Part shown: piece after piece, positions 21,288 through 29,469 of the stretch
Position numbering within the stretch: position 1 is the first letter of the stretch
Layout of the letters: each line of letters opens with the position of its first letter
Notes under the pieces: model-generated
The model's database searches: none
Seen by the model: the letters and a program-made list of their open reading frames with translations, nothing else
Told to the model about the DNA's origin: nothing
Program-made: the position numbers and the translations under genes
NCBI GenBank assembly: GCA_910584695.1
Contig: CAJUBR010000021.1
Location: 1 to 38,238 of the forward strand
Length of the DNA stretch: 38,238 nt
Direction of reading: 5' to 3'
DNA from: an uncultured Lachnospiraceae bacterium
Lineage (GTDB): Bacteria; Bacillota; Clostridia; Lachnospirales; Lachnospiraceae

Positions 21288-21501
21288 GATTTTAGAAGAA
21301 CTGTTACCGGGAGAGGACGTTGAACATTGTACCACATTGATTGACGATCACATTTTAAATTCATTTGGTATTTTATCTCTTGTATCCGAGATTGAGGAGG
21401 CTTTTGATGTTGAGGTATCCCCTGCTGAATTGACTCCCGACAACTTCAATTCCGCTGCAAAACTCTGGGATATGATTAGCAGATTAAAGGAGGACAACTA
21501 G
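21271..21501 (+). CDS. Acyl/aminoacyl carrier protein, DltC-like
   Basis: A 76-residue four-helix carrier. The phosphopantetheine site is LIDDHILNSFGILSLVSEIEEAF, with Ser31; DltC proteins have DSF at this place, here NSF. The helix III region DVEVSPAELTPDNFNSAAKLWDMI is standard. ATG 21271 has GGAGGAAG seven bases upstream and overlaps the end of the decarboxylase gene by 17 bases, so the two are translationally coupled. It should carry the aminoacyl group made by the ligase, present it to the decarboxylase, and hand it to the MBOAT acyltransferase at the membrane. Needs a phosphopantetheinyl transferase encoded elsewhere. Confidence 0.9.
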   Translation: MEELIEILEELLPGEDVEHCTTLIDDHILNSFGILSLVSEIEEAFDVEVSPAELTPDNFNSAAKLWDMISRLKEDN

Positions 21502-21502
21502 A

Positions 21503-22993
21503 TTGGAGTATCATTTACTGACCTACAGTCTGCTGTTTTTACCCATTGTAGCAATTTTATATCAGCTTGTACCGGCACGTTTCCGCTGGCTGGTACTGCT
21601 GACTGCTGACTATCTTTTTTTCTGGATGGTCAGCAAATGGCTGATTATTTTTCTGCTGATAGCAACCCTCGCCACCTATGGCACAGGCCGAATTCTGGCT
21701 TATGTAACGGAACACTCCTCTGTAAAAGGAAAACAATTGACAAAAAAGAAACGATGGGTCCTTGCCTTTGGCATTGCAATCACACTTGGAATGCTGATTG
21801 TATTTAAGTATTTAAAGGTATTCGGGCTTTCTCTTATCGCACCGATTGGAATATCCTATTATACACTTCAGACTATATCCTATATGACTGATGTATACAG
21901 GGGAACCATAAAAGCAGATACAAAGCTTGCCAGAATTGCCCTTTACTTAAGCTTTTTTCCACAGATTATGGAAGGTCCAATCAGCAAGTATTCCCAGACA
22001 GCAGAGTCACTTTTTGCCGGTAAAAGGATTGAATATAACAATCTGGTATCCGGATACCAGCGGATTTTGTGGGGTCTTTTTAAAAAAATGATGGTTGCAG
22101 ACCGGCTGGCCCCTGTTATTTTCAAAATATTTGGAGATTACGAGAAATACGATGGTGCAGCCGTTGCAGTGGCTGTTGTCTGCTATACCCTTCAACTTTA
22201 TACGGAATTTTCCGGAGGTATGGATATTATACTGGGAAGTGGAGAAATATTTGGTGTCAAACTGCCTGAAAATTTCAGACAGCCGTTTTTTGCCAAAAAT
22301 GCTTCCGATTTCTGGCGCAGATGGCATATTACGCTGGGTGTATGGCTGAAAGACTATATATTCTATCCACTTTCCCTTGCAAAGCCCGTGAAAAAGTTTG
22401 CAAAAAAAATTAAAGGCATCTTCGGAATTGGTGTCAGCAAATTTGTTGCACCGACCATTGCACTCTTTTTTGTCTGGCTTTCCAACGGTATCTGGCACGG
22501 TGCCGGATGGACATACCTGTTTTATGGCATGTACTACTTTGTTTTAATATTTATTGAGAATATAACAGAAGAACCGATTGGAAAACTGATTGAAAAATGG
22601 CACATACATACCAATAAATTAGGTTGGCGGTTGCTCACCGGTATGAAGCTTTTTGTAATCATTAATTTAGGTGAACTATTTTTCCGTGCAAAGAGCGTAG
22701 CACAAGGTTTTGGCATGCTTGGGAAAATATGTACCAATTTTCATATCACTGTAATCGGAGAAATGGATTTTGGTCTGGATAACTATGATATCCTCCTTTC
22801 AATGGCAGGAATATTTATTGTCTTCGTCGTAGATATCCTCCATGAAAAAGACATCTCTATCCGTGAAAAAGTTGCCTCATGCAGGCTGCCGCTTCGATGG
22901 GGATTCTGGTATGCAGTTATTTTCGTTATCATCATATTTGGTGCGTATGGTGCAGGATATACGATTGTGGATATGATTTATGCAGCCTATTAA
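21503..22993 (+). CDS. MBOAT membrane acyltransferase, DltB/AlgI-like
   Basis: A 496-residue membrane protein with about ten or eleven hydrophobic segments. The MBOAT signatures are FPQIMEGPISKYSQ (152 to 165), NFRQPFFAKNASDFWRRWHITLGVWLKDYIFYPL (with H275) and FVWLSNGIWHGAGWTYLFYG with catalytic H332. It would move the aminoacyl group from the carrier through the membrane to an acceptor, as DltB does with DltD. TTG start, one base after the carrier stop, with AAAGGAGGAC upstream. Length and motif spacing match both DltB (about 400) and the longer AlgI/PatA type; the length favours the latter. The C-terminal part ends with two more membrane helices. Confidence 0.92.
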   Translation: MEYHLLTYSLLFLPIVAILYQLVPARFRWLVLLTADYLFFWMVSKWLIIFLLIATLATYGTGRILAYVTEHSSVKGKQLTKKKRWVLAFGIAITLGMLIVFKYLKVFGLSLIAPIGISYYTLQTISYMTDVYRGTIKADTKLARIALYLSFFPQIMEGPISKYSQTAESLFAGKRIEYNNLVSGYQRILWGLFKKMMVADRLAPVIFKIFGDYEKYDGAAVAVAVVCYTLQLYTEFSGGMDIILGSGEIFGVKLPENFRQPFFAKNASDFWRRWHITLGVWLKDYIFYPLSLAKPVKKFAKKIKGIFGIGVSKFVAPTIALFFVWLSNGIWHGAGWTYLFYGMYYFVLIFIENITEEPIGKLIEKWHIHTNKLGWRLLTGMKLFVIINLGELFFRAKSVAQGFGMLGKICTNFHITVIGEMDFGLDNYDILLSMAGIFIVFVVDILHEKDISIREKVASCRLPLRWGFWYAVIFVIIIFGAYGAGYTIVDMIYAAY

Positions 22994-23012
22994 AATTTGG
23001 AGGAATAAAAAA

Positions 23013-23933
23013 TTGAAATTGAACAGAAATATATTCAAATGTGTAGGCTTTTTACTTGGCCTTATCCTATTGCTTATAATATCATCATACTTTTTTCGCC
23101 GTAAGGATGGACTTCATGTATATGATTCCCTTTCTGTCAGTGTAAAAACTGCGGATATAAAATCAGAGCCTGACAATAGTTTAGATATACTTTTTTTTGG
23201 TGACAGCGAAAGTTATTCCAGTTTTCATCCCCGGTATCTGTATTCAAAATTCGGCTATACCTCCTTCGTGTGTGGAACAGCGGCACAAAAAGTTTGCGAT
23301 ACCTATGCAATATTAAAAGGTGCTTTTGAAACACAATCGCCAAAGGTGATCGTGCTTGAAACAAACTGCCTGTACCGTGGTCTTAAGTCAAAGGATGAGA
23401 CTTCCGATATGGTCATGAATTATTTAACGGATACTCTTCCTGTATTTGCAAACCATTCCTACTGGAAGGGATGGGCTAGAAAATTGCTGCCCAAGAGCAG
23501 GGATGTTAAGCGCAGGAAAAACAAAGGTTTTATTATAAGAGAAAACGTAATACCGTATAAGGGCGGCAAATATATGCGTAAAACAAAAAAGAAACGTACC
23601 ATCAAAAAGGACATCTCTTCTTATTTGGAACAGATTATCTCCCTGTGTGAAGAAAATAATGCAGAACTTATTCTGGTAAGTACTCCGTCTGCAAAAAACT
23701 GGAGTTATAAAAAACATAACGGTGTAAAAGTCTGGGCCGATGCCCATGATATCACCTATATTGACTTAAATCTCAATGACGAAATTGACATTGACTGGCT
23801 GACTGACACCAAAGATGGCGGCGATCACCTAAATCTTGCCGGTGCCAAGAAAGTTACAAAGTTTATGGGCAGGTATTTCCGTGAAAACTATGGTCTTACG
23901 GATCATCGGGATAAGCTGGACACAAAAGAATAA
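23013..23933 (+). CDS. Membrane-anchored SGNH hydrolase/acyltransferase-like protein (DltD-like role)
   Basis: A 306-residue protein with one N-terminal membrane anchor (VGFLLGLILLLIISSYFF) and an outside domain. The SGNH block I is LFFGDSESYSSFHP with the nucleophile Ser in GDS; block V is KDGGDHLNLAGAKK with Asp-x-x-His spacing. It fits the extracytoplasmic partner of MBOAT proteins (DltD, AlgX/PatB). TTG 23013 is chosen because TTGGAGG stands nine bases upstream; an ATG at 22980 overlaps the MBOAT gene without a site. Last gene of the operon. It probably passes the acyl group to the wall polymer or removes it. Confidence 0.82.
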   Translation: MKLNRNIFKCVGFLLGLILLLIISSYFFRRKDGLHVYDSLSVSVKTADIKSEPDNSLDILFFGDSESYSSFHPRYLYSKFGYTSFVCGTAAQKVCDTYAILKGAFETQSPKVIVLETNCLYRGLKSKDETSDMVMNYLTDTLPVFANHSYWKGWARKLLPKSRDVKRRKNKGFIIRENVIPYKGGKYMRKTKKKRTIKKDISSYLEQIISLCEENNAELILVSTPSAKNWSYKKHNGVKVWADAHDITYIDLNLNDEIDIDWLTDTKDGGDHLNLAGAKKVTKFMGRYFRENYGLTDHRDKLDTKE

Positions 23934-23967
23934 AAACGGAGTATACATCTGCCCGTTTATCCCATAG

Positions 23968-24011
23968 GCAGTCATCAAGTAACCATTCCTGTACGGATAT
24001 TGGATGACTGC
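23968..24011. repeat. Inverted repeat downstream of the Dlt-like operon
   Basis: GCAGTCATC (23968 to 23976) / GATGACTGC (24003 to 24011), perfect 9 bp with a 26-base loop, in the short gap between convergent genes. No T-run follows on either strand, so termination is unproven. Confidence 0.5.
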
Positions 24012-24065
24012 TGTGCGGAGTATCTGACCGGGAGCATCTGCCAAGTTGGGACGAATTATCTTCCA

Positions 24066-24752
24066 TTATTTTCCCTCTCTCGCCCTCATCATATACTGTA
24101 CCCCATTATTTACCACCTCAATGAATGGAAACGTAAGCAGTAATAGTACAATGATCTCCACAATCCCATCAATGAGATTCTTTCTATTTTTTCGGGTGAA
24201 ATCAATTTCCACATCATACTTATACTTCCGGTCGGATATCTGTCTTGCATAAGAGATTCCCATGAACAGCCATACAAGCGTACCCAGTATCAATATTCCT
24301 TCAAAAAACCAGATATCTTTCCCGAAACCGGAATACCGATACAAAAAATAGATATCATAGAGAAACAAACCAGCCACAATCATACCGGTTAAAATGGTAA
24401 GAATCCTACTGTCATAATTCTTATATGACATATTTCCCACAACATTTTCTGCTTTGGGAAGCTTTTGTAAATCCTTATTATAATTTCTCTTATTCTCCGG
24501 TACTTCATACCCATATCTCTGAAGCCTTTTCAAATAAAATACTGCATCCAGATATCCCACCCATAGACCAAATGCCAGAATACAAAGAATCCAGATTGCA
24601 CATAAGAATATTACTTCTGCTTCCACCGGAACACGCTGCATTACATCTTCACAATTTAGCATTCCCCAATCTATAATTGTTAGTATCGAGAAAACAGCCG
24701 CCATATTAAGATACAATTTTTTATCCTTTTTATCGTACTTTATTTTAGTCAC
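24066..24752 (-). CDS. Hypothetical membrane protein with four predicted helices
   Basis: A 228-residue protein with hydrophobic segments at about 13 to 33, 45 to 65, 117 to 137 and 147 to 165, plus a C-terminal segment IVEIIVLLLLTFPFIEVV. The loop RLQRYGYEVPENKRNYNKDLQKLPK is polar and probably cytoplasmic. I recognise no family. GTG start overlapping the stop of the MmcQ/YjbR gene (TAGTG), so the two are co-transcribed. A transport or sensory role cannot be assigned. Confidence 0.65.
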   Translation of the reverse strand: MTKIKYDKKDKKLYLNMAAVFSILTIIDWGMLNCEDVMQRVPVEAEVIFLCAIWILCILAFGLWVGYLDAVFYLKRLQRYGYEVPENKRNYNKDLQKLPKAENVVGNMSYKNYDSRILTILTGMIVAGLFLYDIYFLYRYSGFGKDIWFFEGILILGTLVWLFMGISYARQISDRKYKYDVEIDFTRKNRKNLIDGIVEIIVLLLLTFPFIEVVNNGVQYMMRAREGK

Positions 24753-25102
24753 TACTTGATACTTCCTTTTTGTTTTGGTCTTGTAAGCTCATAGCTCTCC
24801 TCAATCATCCGCTTTACATCCTTATCCGGTACTGTTCCATCAAGAATAATGGAATTCCAGTGTTCTTTGTTCATATGATAGGCTGGTATCACAGCATCAA
24901 ATGCATCTCGCCAGAAATCCCGCCATTCGGTATCGCATTTCACATTCAGCCAGATCTTCCCCCGCCTCTTATAAATACAGACAAAAGTCTTTTTATTCTT
25001 CCTATGCCGCATTAATGTCCAGTTGGCATCATGAAACGGATAATCCTCTATGATATCTGAAAAAATGCTACAAAACTGAATTACGTCTTCTCGTGTTTTC
25101 AT
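24752..25102 (-). CDS. MmcQ/YjbR-like protein
   Basis: A 116-residue protein: TREDVIQFCSIFSDIIEDYPFHDANWTLMRHRKNKKTFVCIYKRRGKIWLNVKCDTEWRDFWRDAFDAVIPAYHMNKEHWNSIILDGTVPDKDVKRMIEESYEL. The order of a helix, a strand with FV.IY.R.G...LN.KC, then a PAYHMNK.HWNSI.LDG..P..D...MI..SY block is the MmcQ/YjbR signature (CyaY-like fold, double-wing DNA-binding motif). Small stand-alone members have no proven function. ATG 25102 has AAGGGTG upstream; a GTG at 25111 overlaps that site. Downstream of it the membrane protein gene overlaps by one base. Confidence 0.88.
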   Translation of the reverse strand: MKTREDVIQFCSIFSDIIEDYPFHDANWTLMRHRKNKKTFVCIYKRRGKIWLNVKCDTEWRDFWRDAFDAVIPAYHMNKEHWNSIILDGTVPDKDVKRMIEESYELTRPKQKGSIK

Positions 25103-25137
25103 TATCTTCACCCTTTTTAATCAATTTATTCCAATCC

Positions 25138-26028
25138 TTATATCTCATCTCTTACTACCCTCTCATTTATGTGCATCATAAATTCTTCTACCCGTCTATA
25201 GTCTGGCTCCTCCGGCAGACTAGTATGTTCGGCAGCATAAGCGAGTCTTTGTTCATACTTCCGTAACATATCATAAAACTCTTCCCGATACGTCCCATCT
25301 GCTTTCTGATATCTCCCGTTGCGGATATCCATTAACAGGGTATGCCCCGCTTCCCGGCAGGTAATAATTTCCTGCTTTTCCAAAATATCAATTGCCATCA
25401 TAAATAACCGGATTAAATGCATTGCATGCTTATTCAGATGATCGTCATCCTTCTTTTTATTTCTCTTTCCAATCTTATCGTAATCCTTAACAATATTATG
25501 CATTTCTGCCCAGATACTGCGATAATCCCGAAGCGGGTAATGGGACAGCGTTACATCCATAAAAATTTCTTTTTCCGCCTGGGGATAAGAGTCCCTTGCC
25601 AGTGCATTTTGCAGACGGCGAAGCTGCTGGTCTGCATAACCTCCAAAGGACTGTACTGCACGCTTTGATAAAAAAAGTCTCCTGTTTTCCAGCAGCTCTT
25701 TTCCAATATCATTTATATACAAATAATGCTCCTGTTTTAATCCCAAAAGCTCTATGGTATTCGGATTACAGCTTAAAAGCAATTGTAAAATCTTGTTAAA
25801 GCCATATATTACTGTATCCGTATTATGATCCACATATTGTTCAAACTGTGTTCATTCCCAGTAAATCCGATTTAGGGCAATCCCCTTGATATCAATATCA
25901 CTGTTTTCATTATTTGTACCATAAGAATAGCTCCCCGAAAGACCTAACAGAATTACATACTTTCCCAGATGTTCATTTTGTTTTATAAAATCATATTCCT
26001 CATGCTCTAATAATTTGTTTAACTGCAT
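25138..26028 (-). pseudogene. Broken nucleotidyltransferase (pol beta superfamily, COG3541-like)
   Basis: Two blocks in the same frame are separated by a TGA at 25852 to 25854. The first (26028 down) is MQLNKLLEHEEYDFIKQNEHLGKYVILLGLSGSYSYGTNNENSDIDIKGIALN, with the GS and DxD nucleotidyltransferase motifs. The second continues TQFEQYVDHNTDTVIYGFNKILQLLLSCNPNTIELLGLKQEHYL and runs on to 25138. Around the junction the +1 frame reads DLLGMN, which is what I expect from the family, so two compensating indels are more likely than a simple nonsense change. The catalytic block would be separated from the rest. Function of intact members: nucleotidyl transfer, linked to RNA repair. Confidence 0.75.
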
Positions 26029-26106
26029 TTTTCTGCTGCCCTTCCCCATATAACATAAACTCTGAATACCAGTCCCCTTTTTGAATATCGTACGATTGCT
26101 TCTCTA

Positions 26107-26406
26107 TTAATCAAATATTCTCGTCATATCCTGATACCGGTTCACGACCCGATAAATCTCAACACTTTCTTTACAAACCCTATACAGAAAAATATAATTT
26201 CCCCACACCAAATACTTATAATCTGTCTTAAAGCTCACACACTTAGACAAATCTGCACCAATATACGGAAACTGCTGTATATTTTCAAACTGCCTATAAA
26301 TCTCCTGCACCGTCTCTAATGCTTTATCAGCATTATCCTCTGCAATAAACTCCTTAATCGCTTTTAAATCTTCTGCCACTACCGGATTGATTCGCAATTT
26401 CATCAT
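26107..26406 (-). CDS. ParE/RelE-family toxin
   Basis: A 99-residue toxin: MMKLRINPVVAEDLKAIKEFIAEDNADKALETVQEIYRQFENIQQFPYIGADLSKCVSFKTDYKYLVWGNYIFLYRVCKESVEIYRVVNRYQDMTRIF. The helix-hairpin start, the P.IG..L driving loop, then Y.YLVWGNYIFLYRV and IYRVVN.YQD are the RelE/ParE superfamily pattern (type II toxins acting on ribosome-bound mRNA or gyrase). The start at 26406 (ATG-ATG) has GGAGAG upstream, and it is four bases after the antitoxin stop. Whether it is a RelE or ParE cannot be settled by eye; the tail RVVNRYQD is nearer to ParE. Confidence 0.88.
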   Translation of the reverse strand: MMKLRINPVVAEDLKAIKEFIAEDNADKALETVQEIYRQFENIQQFPYIGADLSKCVSFKTDYKYLVWGNYIFLYRVCKESVEIYRVVNRYQDMTRIFD

Positions 26407-26410
26407 AAGT

Positions 26411-26659
26411 TTACTCTCCAACCTCAGTCTTTAATTCATCCATTGTCAACCAGCCATTTCCATCTTTAACAGCTTCTTCTGCCTCATGCAGTTTCTCCAA
26501 CAGCTTTTTTTCTGCTTTATCACGCTCATAATCTTCTATATCCATTACCACGAATCTGCCCCTGCCGTTCTTAGTCAGGAACACAGGCTCTCCAATCTGA
26601 CAGTTTTTCAAAACCTCATTATAATTTCTTAAATCTGATACCGGTAATATACTTGCCAT
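26411..26659 (-). CDS. Phd/YefM-family antitoxin
   Basis: An 82-residue antitoxin. ILPVSDLRNYNEVLKNCQIGEPVFLTKNGRGRFVVMDIEDYERD is the Phd/YefM DNA-binding fold (I...LR.N...L.......P..ITKNG...AV......Y). The C-terminal part, KKLLEKLHEAEEAVKDGNGWLTMDELKTEVGE, is the toxin-wrapping tail. First gene of the pair; the promoter with an inverted repeat operator lies directly upstream. The pair probably represses itself with the complex binding that repeat. Confidence 0.92.
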   Translation of the reverse strand: MASILPVSDLRNYNEVLKNCQIGEPVFLTKNGRGRFVVMDIEDYERDKAEKKLLEKLHEAEEAVKDGNGWLTMDELKTEVGE

Positions 26660-26704
26660 AAATATACCATTCCTTTCAAATCAAACTAAACTATTTCTTT
26701 TTAT

Positions 26705-26750
26705 ATTATATTCAAAAATGCTGTAATAATCAACGAAATATTTTACAGCA
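26705..26750 (-). promoter_or_regulatory. Toxin-antitoxin promoter and operator
   Basis: On the minus strand TTGATT (26728 to 26733) and TATAAT (26705 to 26710) are 17 bases apart. An inverted repeat TGCTGTAA (26719 to 26726) / TTACAGCA (26743 to 26750) encloses the -35, well placed for self-repression by the antitoxin complex. Confidence 0.75.
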
Positions 26751-27026
26751 CATTATCAATGTACTAATCATTGCTCATTTCTTAATCTTGCATACAAAAC
26801 TAGTGTACTGTCTCATTGATATTGGGTAAAACCCCGCTGCAAGCAACAGGGCATGTGGTCTATGCTCCGCTTCGGTCAGTGCTAAACGTGTGCCACAGGC
26901 ACACAGCACCCCTCGCGGCAGTCACAAAATGTCTGCAAGCATCCACTTGGCTCGTTGCTTGTGGGAATTAATTATTCGTTGTACCAGCTTCTGAATAATT
27001 CAGACAGGAGCCAAAGCTCGAAGGAA
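26751..27026. other. GC-rich intergenic stretch with repeat remnants, no gene
   Basis: From about 26830 to 26990 the sequence is richer in GC than its flanks. It holds CAAGCAAC (26840) / GTTGCTTG (26954) in inverted order, a GTGTGCC/GGCACAC hairpin near 26888, and CCCCGCTGCAAGCAAC at 26832, similar to 15931. It looks like an intergenic repeat or decayed element. No frame with a ribosome binding site is present. Confidence 0.5.
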
Positions 27027-28967
27027 TTAAAGATGCGTCAATATCGTTACACCAGCATCCTTCGACAAAGGATTCCGTCTCTCATAATCGAAAAGACAAT
27101 ACATTTTGACATCCTTCTGTTCTTCTATGCCCCTCGTCACACACCTTCCCTGCTGTTCCATCCACTTTACTGTCTCTACCGACACTTCTTCAATATGCAT
27201 GGCTCTTGCCGCTGCTTTAGAGTCATATCCCTCCTGTTTCAGGGAAATCTCCTCCGTGCCGCCATTTTTAAAGAAAGCCTGATATCGTTTTTTCTCTATC
27301 GGGGCTGTCCTTGCCCAGGCAGGACGGCTCTTGGCATTTTCCCTTAAATAGTAGTCATAGATTAACAAATCGTCCAGAATATTGACTGAAAACTTTTTCC
27401 CATTCAAGTCCTTTTGCATTATCCTATCTGGATTGCCCAGTGCATACGTTTGTTTCCCAGATTTATCCTCCTGCTTATCAGATGTACTCCCTTGATCAAA
27501 CCATTCTTCGCAAAACTGTCTCAGCACTTCATACCGTGCCTCCCGCTTAAAACCAATCCCAAATAACCTCTTATCTTCATAATACCTTCCCAATGCCTCA
27601 TAAAATGCATAAGGGGAATCAAAAAACGGTATCAGATAAGAAAGTACATGTTCAAACTGGTCACTGTTGTAATATACCTCCACCATTTCTTCCACTTTTT
27701 TTAAATCGAGAATCTCATCATAGGATATCCACTTTGTGCTTAACACCTCGTAAGGCTGAAAATCCTGATACTTCAATTCATACGTTTCAACCTGCTCCTG
27801 CATGTAAGAGCCCTTTAATACTTTCAGGAATCCCAATTGCAACTGATTTGGCTTCATTTCATAAGCTTCGTTAAAGGATTTCTGAAAGGTGGCAAAATCC
27901 TCATACGGAAGTCCTGCAATCAAATCCAGATGCTGATGGATATTGCCAAATCCCCTGATTGCCAGCATTATCTGCTTTAACCTGTCCACATTCATTACCC
28001 GTCTGATTTCCCGTATTGTCTGTGCATTCGTAGACTGTAATCCGATTTCCAATTGAATCAGTCCCGGACGCATCTGTTTCAATACCGCAAGTTCTTCTTC
28101 TCCAATCAAATCTGCCGCTACTTCAAAGTGAAAATTTGTCACTCCGTTGTCACGCTCCATAATGTAATTCCAAATGGCAAGGGCATGCTCTTTTTTACAA
28201 TTAAATGTCCGGTCAATGAATTTCACTTGTAAAACCTTATGATCCAGAAAAAACTGAAGCTCCTTTTTCACCAGTTCCATACTGCGGAATCTTACCCGCT
28301 TATCAATCGAGGACAGACAATAGCTGCATGAAAACGGGCATCCCCTGCTGGTCTCATAATATAATATTTTATTTTCAAATCTTGATAAATCTGTATAAAT
28401 AAAGGGTACATCATCCAATTCCATAAGCGGCCTCGGGAGATTTTGACACAGCCGGTTATTCCGGTCACGGTAAACGATTCCCAAAACATTCCGGTATGAG
28501 CTGCCGGGAATACCATTCCATACCTTTATCAGCTCATAAAAAGTAACCTCTCCTTCCCCCTGCATAATTCCCTCAATACATGCATTCTCCTCTAACCGTT
28601 TCATTGCGTCATAGCTTACTTCCGGTCCCCCCAGCCAGATCTGTACGTCAGGCAGTACTTTTTTCAGTTCTCTGGAAATCGTTAAAATCTCATGAACATT
28701 CCAGATATAACAAGAAAAGGCAACAACTGCTGCCTTTTCCTGATAAAGAGACTGCAAAATCATATCCAGATTGTGATTAATCGTATATTCCTTTACAATA
28801 ATCTCCAGCTGTTCTTTCTTCTCCCGGGAGATAAAATCTTCTCTATTTTCCTGCGTTTTCCAGAAGGAATCGCTGTTTAGTTGTTCCTTTGCATAGGCTT
28901 CCAAATCATACACTGCCAGATTAGAGTGTATATATTTGGCATTTAAAGCCGTCAGAATAATCTTCAT
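27027..28967 (-). CDS. B12-binding domain radical SAM protein with DUF4080-like C-terminus
   Basis: A 646-residue protein. The N-terminal cobalamin-binding fold (residues 1 to 150) starts MKIILTALNAKYIHSNLAVYDL and has VVAFSCYIWNVHEILTISRELKKVLPDVQIWLGGPEVSYD, the common GGPE motif. The radical SAM core has the [4Fe-4S] ligands in RGCPFSCSYC (C210, C214, C217), then FHFEVAADLIGEEELAVLKQMRPGLIQLEIGLQSTN and DLIAGLPYEDFATFQKSF. The C-terminal 250 residues contain KVLKGSYM and are of the DUF4080 type. Family members are probably methyltransferases of unknown substrate. ATG 28967 has GAAAGGAAAG upstream; the TTG at 28985 lies in that site. Single-gene transcript. Confidence 0.92.
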   Translation of the reverse strand: MKIILTALNAKYIHSNLAVYDLEAYAKEQLNSDSFWKTQENREDFISREKKEQLEIIVKEYTINHNLDMILQSLYQEKAAVVAFSCYIWNVHEILTISRELKKVLPDVQIWLGGPEVSYDAMKRLEENACIEGIMQGEGEVTFYELIKVWNGIPGSSYRNVLGIVYRDRNNRLCQNLPRPLMELDDVPFIYTDLSRFENKILYYETSRGCPFSCSYCLSSIDKRVRFRSMELVKKELQFFLDHKVLQVKFIDRTFNCKKEHALAIWNYIMERDNGVTNFHFEVAADLIGEEELAVLKQMRPGLIQLEIGLQSTNAQTIREIRRVMNVDRLKQIMLAIRGFGNIHQHLDLIAGLPYEDFATFQKSFNEAYEMKPNQLQLGFLKVLKGSYMQEQVETYELKYQDFQPYEVLSTKWISYDEILDLKKVEEMVEVYYNSDQFEHVLSYLIPFFDSPYAFYEALGRYYEDKRLFGIGFKREARYEVLRQFCEEWFDQGSTSDKQEDKSGKQTYALGNPDRIMQKDLNGKKFSVNILDDLLIYDYYLRENAKSRPAWARTAPIEKKRYQAFFKNGGTEEISLKQEGYDSKAAARAMHIEEVSVETVKWMEQQGRCVTRGIEEQKDVKMYCLFDYERRNPLSKDAGVTILTHL

Positions 28968-29052
28968 CTGCTTTCCTTTCAACATTTATGTTTTTCACTT
29001 GCTATGTCATACAGTATAGCAAATGACAGGAAAAGCCGTCAAGAAAATAAAA

Positions 29053-29235
29053 CTAATCTCTGTTCCCTGACTGTTTTCTAATATGTATAATACTCTTTAG
29101 TGCAAAGAATCCGACCGTAACCACACTTAAAATACCCGCTATTGCAAATAGTCTGACAGTCAATCTTCCTATCATCACTAAAAAATTCCGAATCAATTTT
29201 CCAAAACCCAAAATCGCCTGCTTTATCATTACCAT
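29053..29235 (-). CDS. Small membrane protein, unknown
   Basis: Sixty residues starting MVMIKQAILGFGKLIRNFLVM, with one strong membrane segment (LFAIAGILSVVTVGFFALKSII) and a basic end. The start at 29235 is chosen because AAGGGAGTG stands six bases upstream; the frame is open further up but without a site. It belongs to a class of short, uncharacterised membrane peptides. Upstream (29236 to 29469) is a 230-base gap with no clear gene. Confidence 0.6.
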   Translation of the reverse strand: MVMIKQAILGFGKLIRNFLVMIGRLTVRLFAIAGILSVVTVGFFALKSIIHIRKQSGNRD

Positions 29236-29469
29236 AAAAAACACTCCCTTCTTTTTCTTCATTCGCTTACCTGGTATAACGATTTGTAATGAACCAGACT
29301 TTATCCGTAGGACAAAGTCCATTTATTGCAAAACTGTTACACTAAATTATCAGGATTATTCATCCTTTGGTTTCAGTATAAAAAAAAAGAAGGCGGGCTG
29401 CCATCGTTTAGGCTTACATTTTCCTTACGATCTCGTAAGGTTTAATTTAACTCCTCTATATCTCCAACC

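Noticed and set aside
29423..29440. CCTTACGA/TCGTAAGG perfect inverted repeat as terminator of the acetyltransferase gene
   Set aside because: On the minus strand it is followed by AAAATG and the loop is two bases, so it does not look like a working terminator; its role is unclear.
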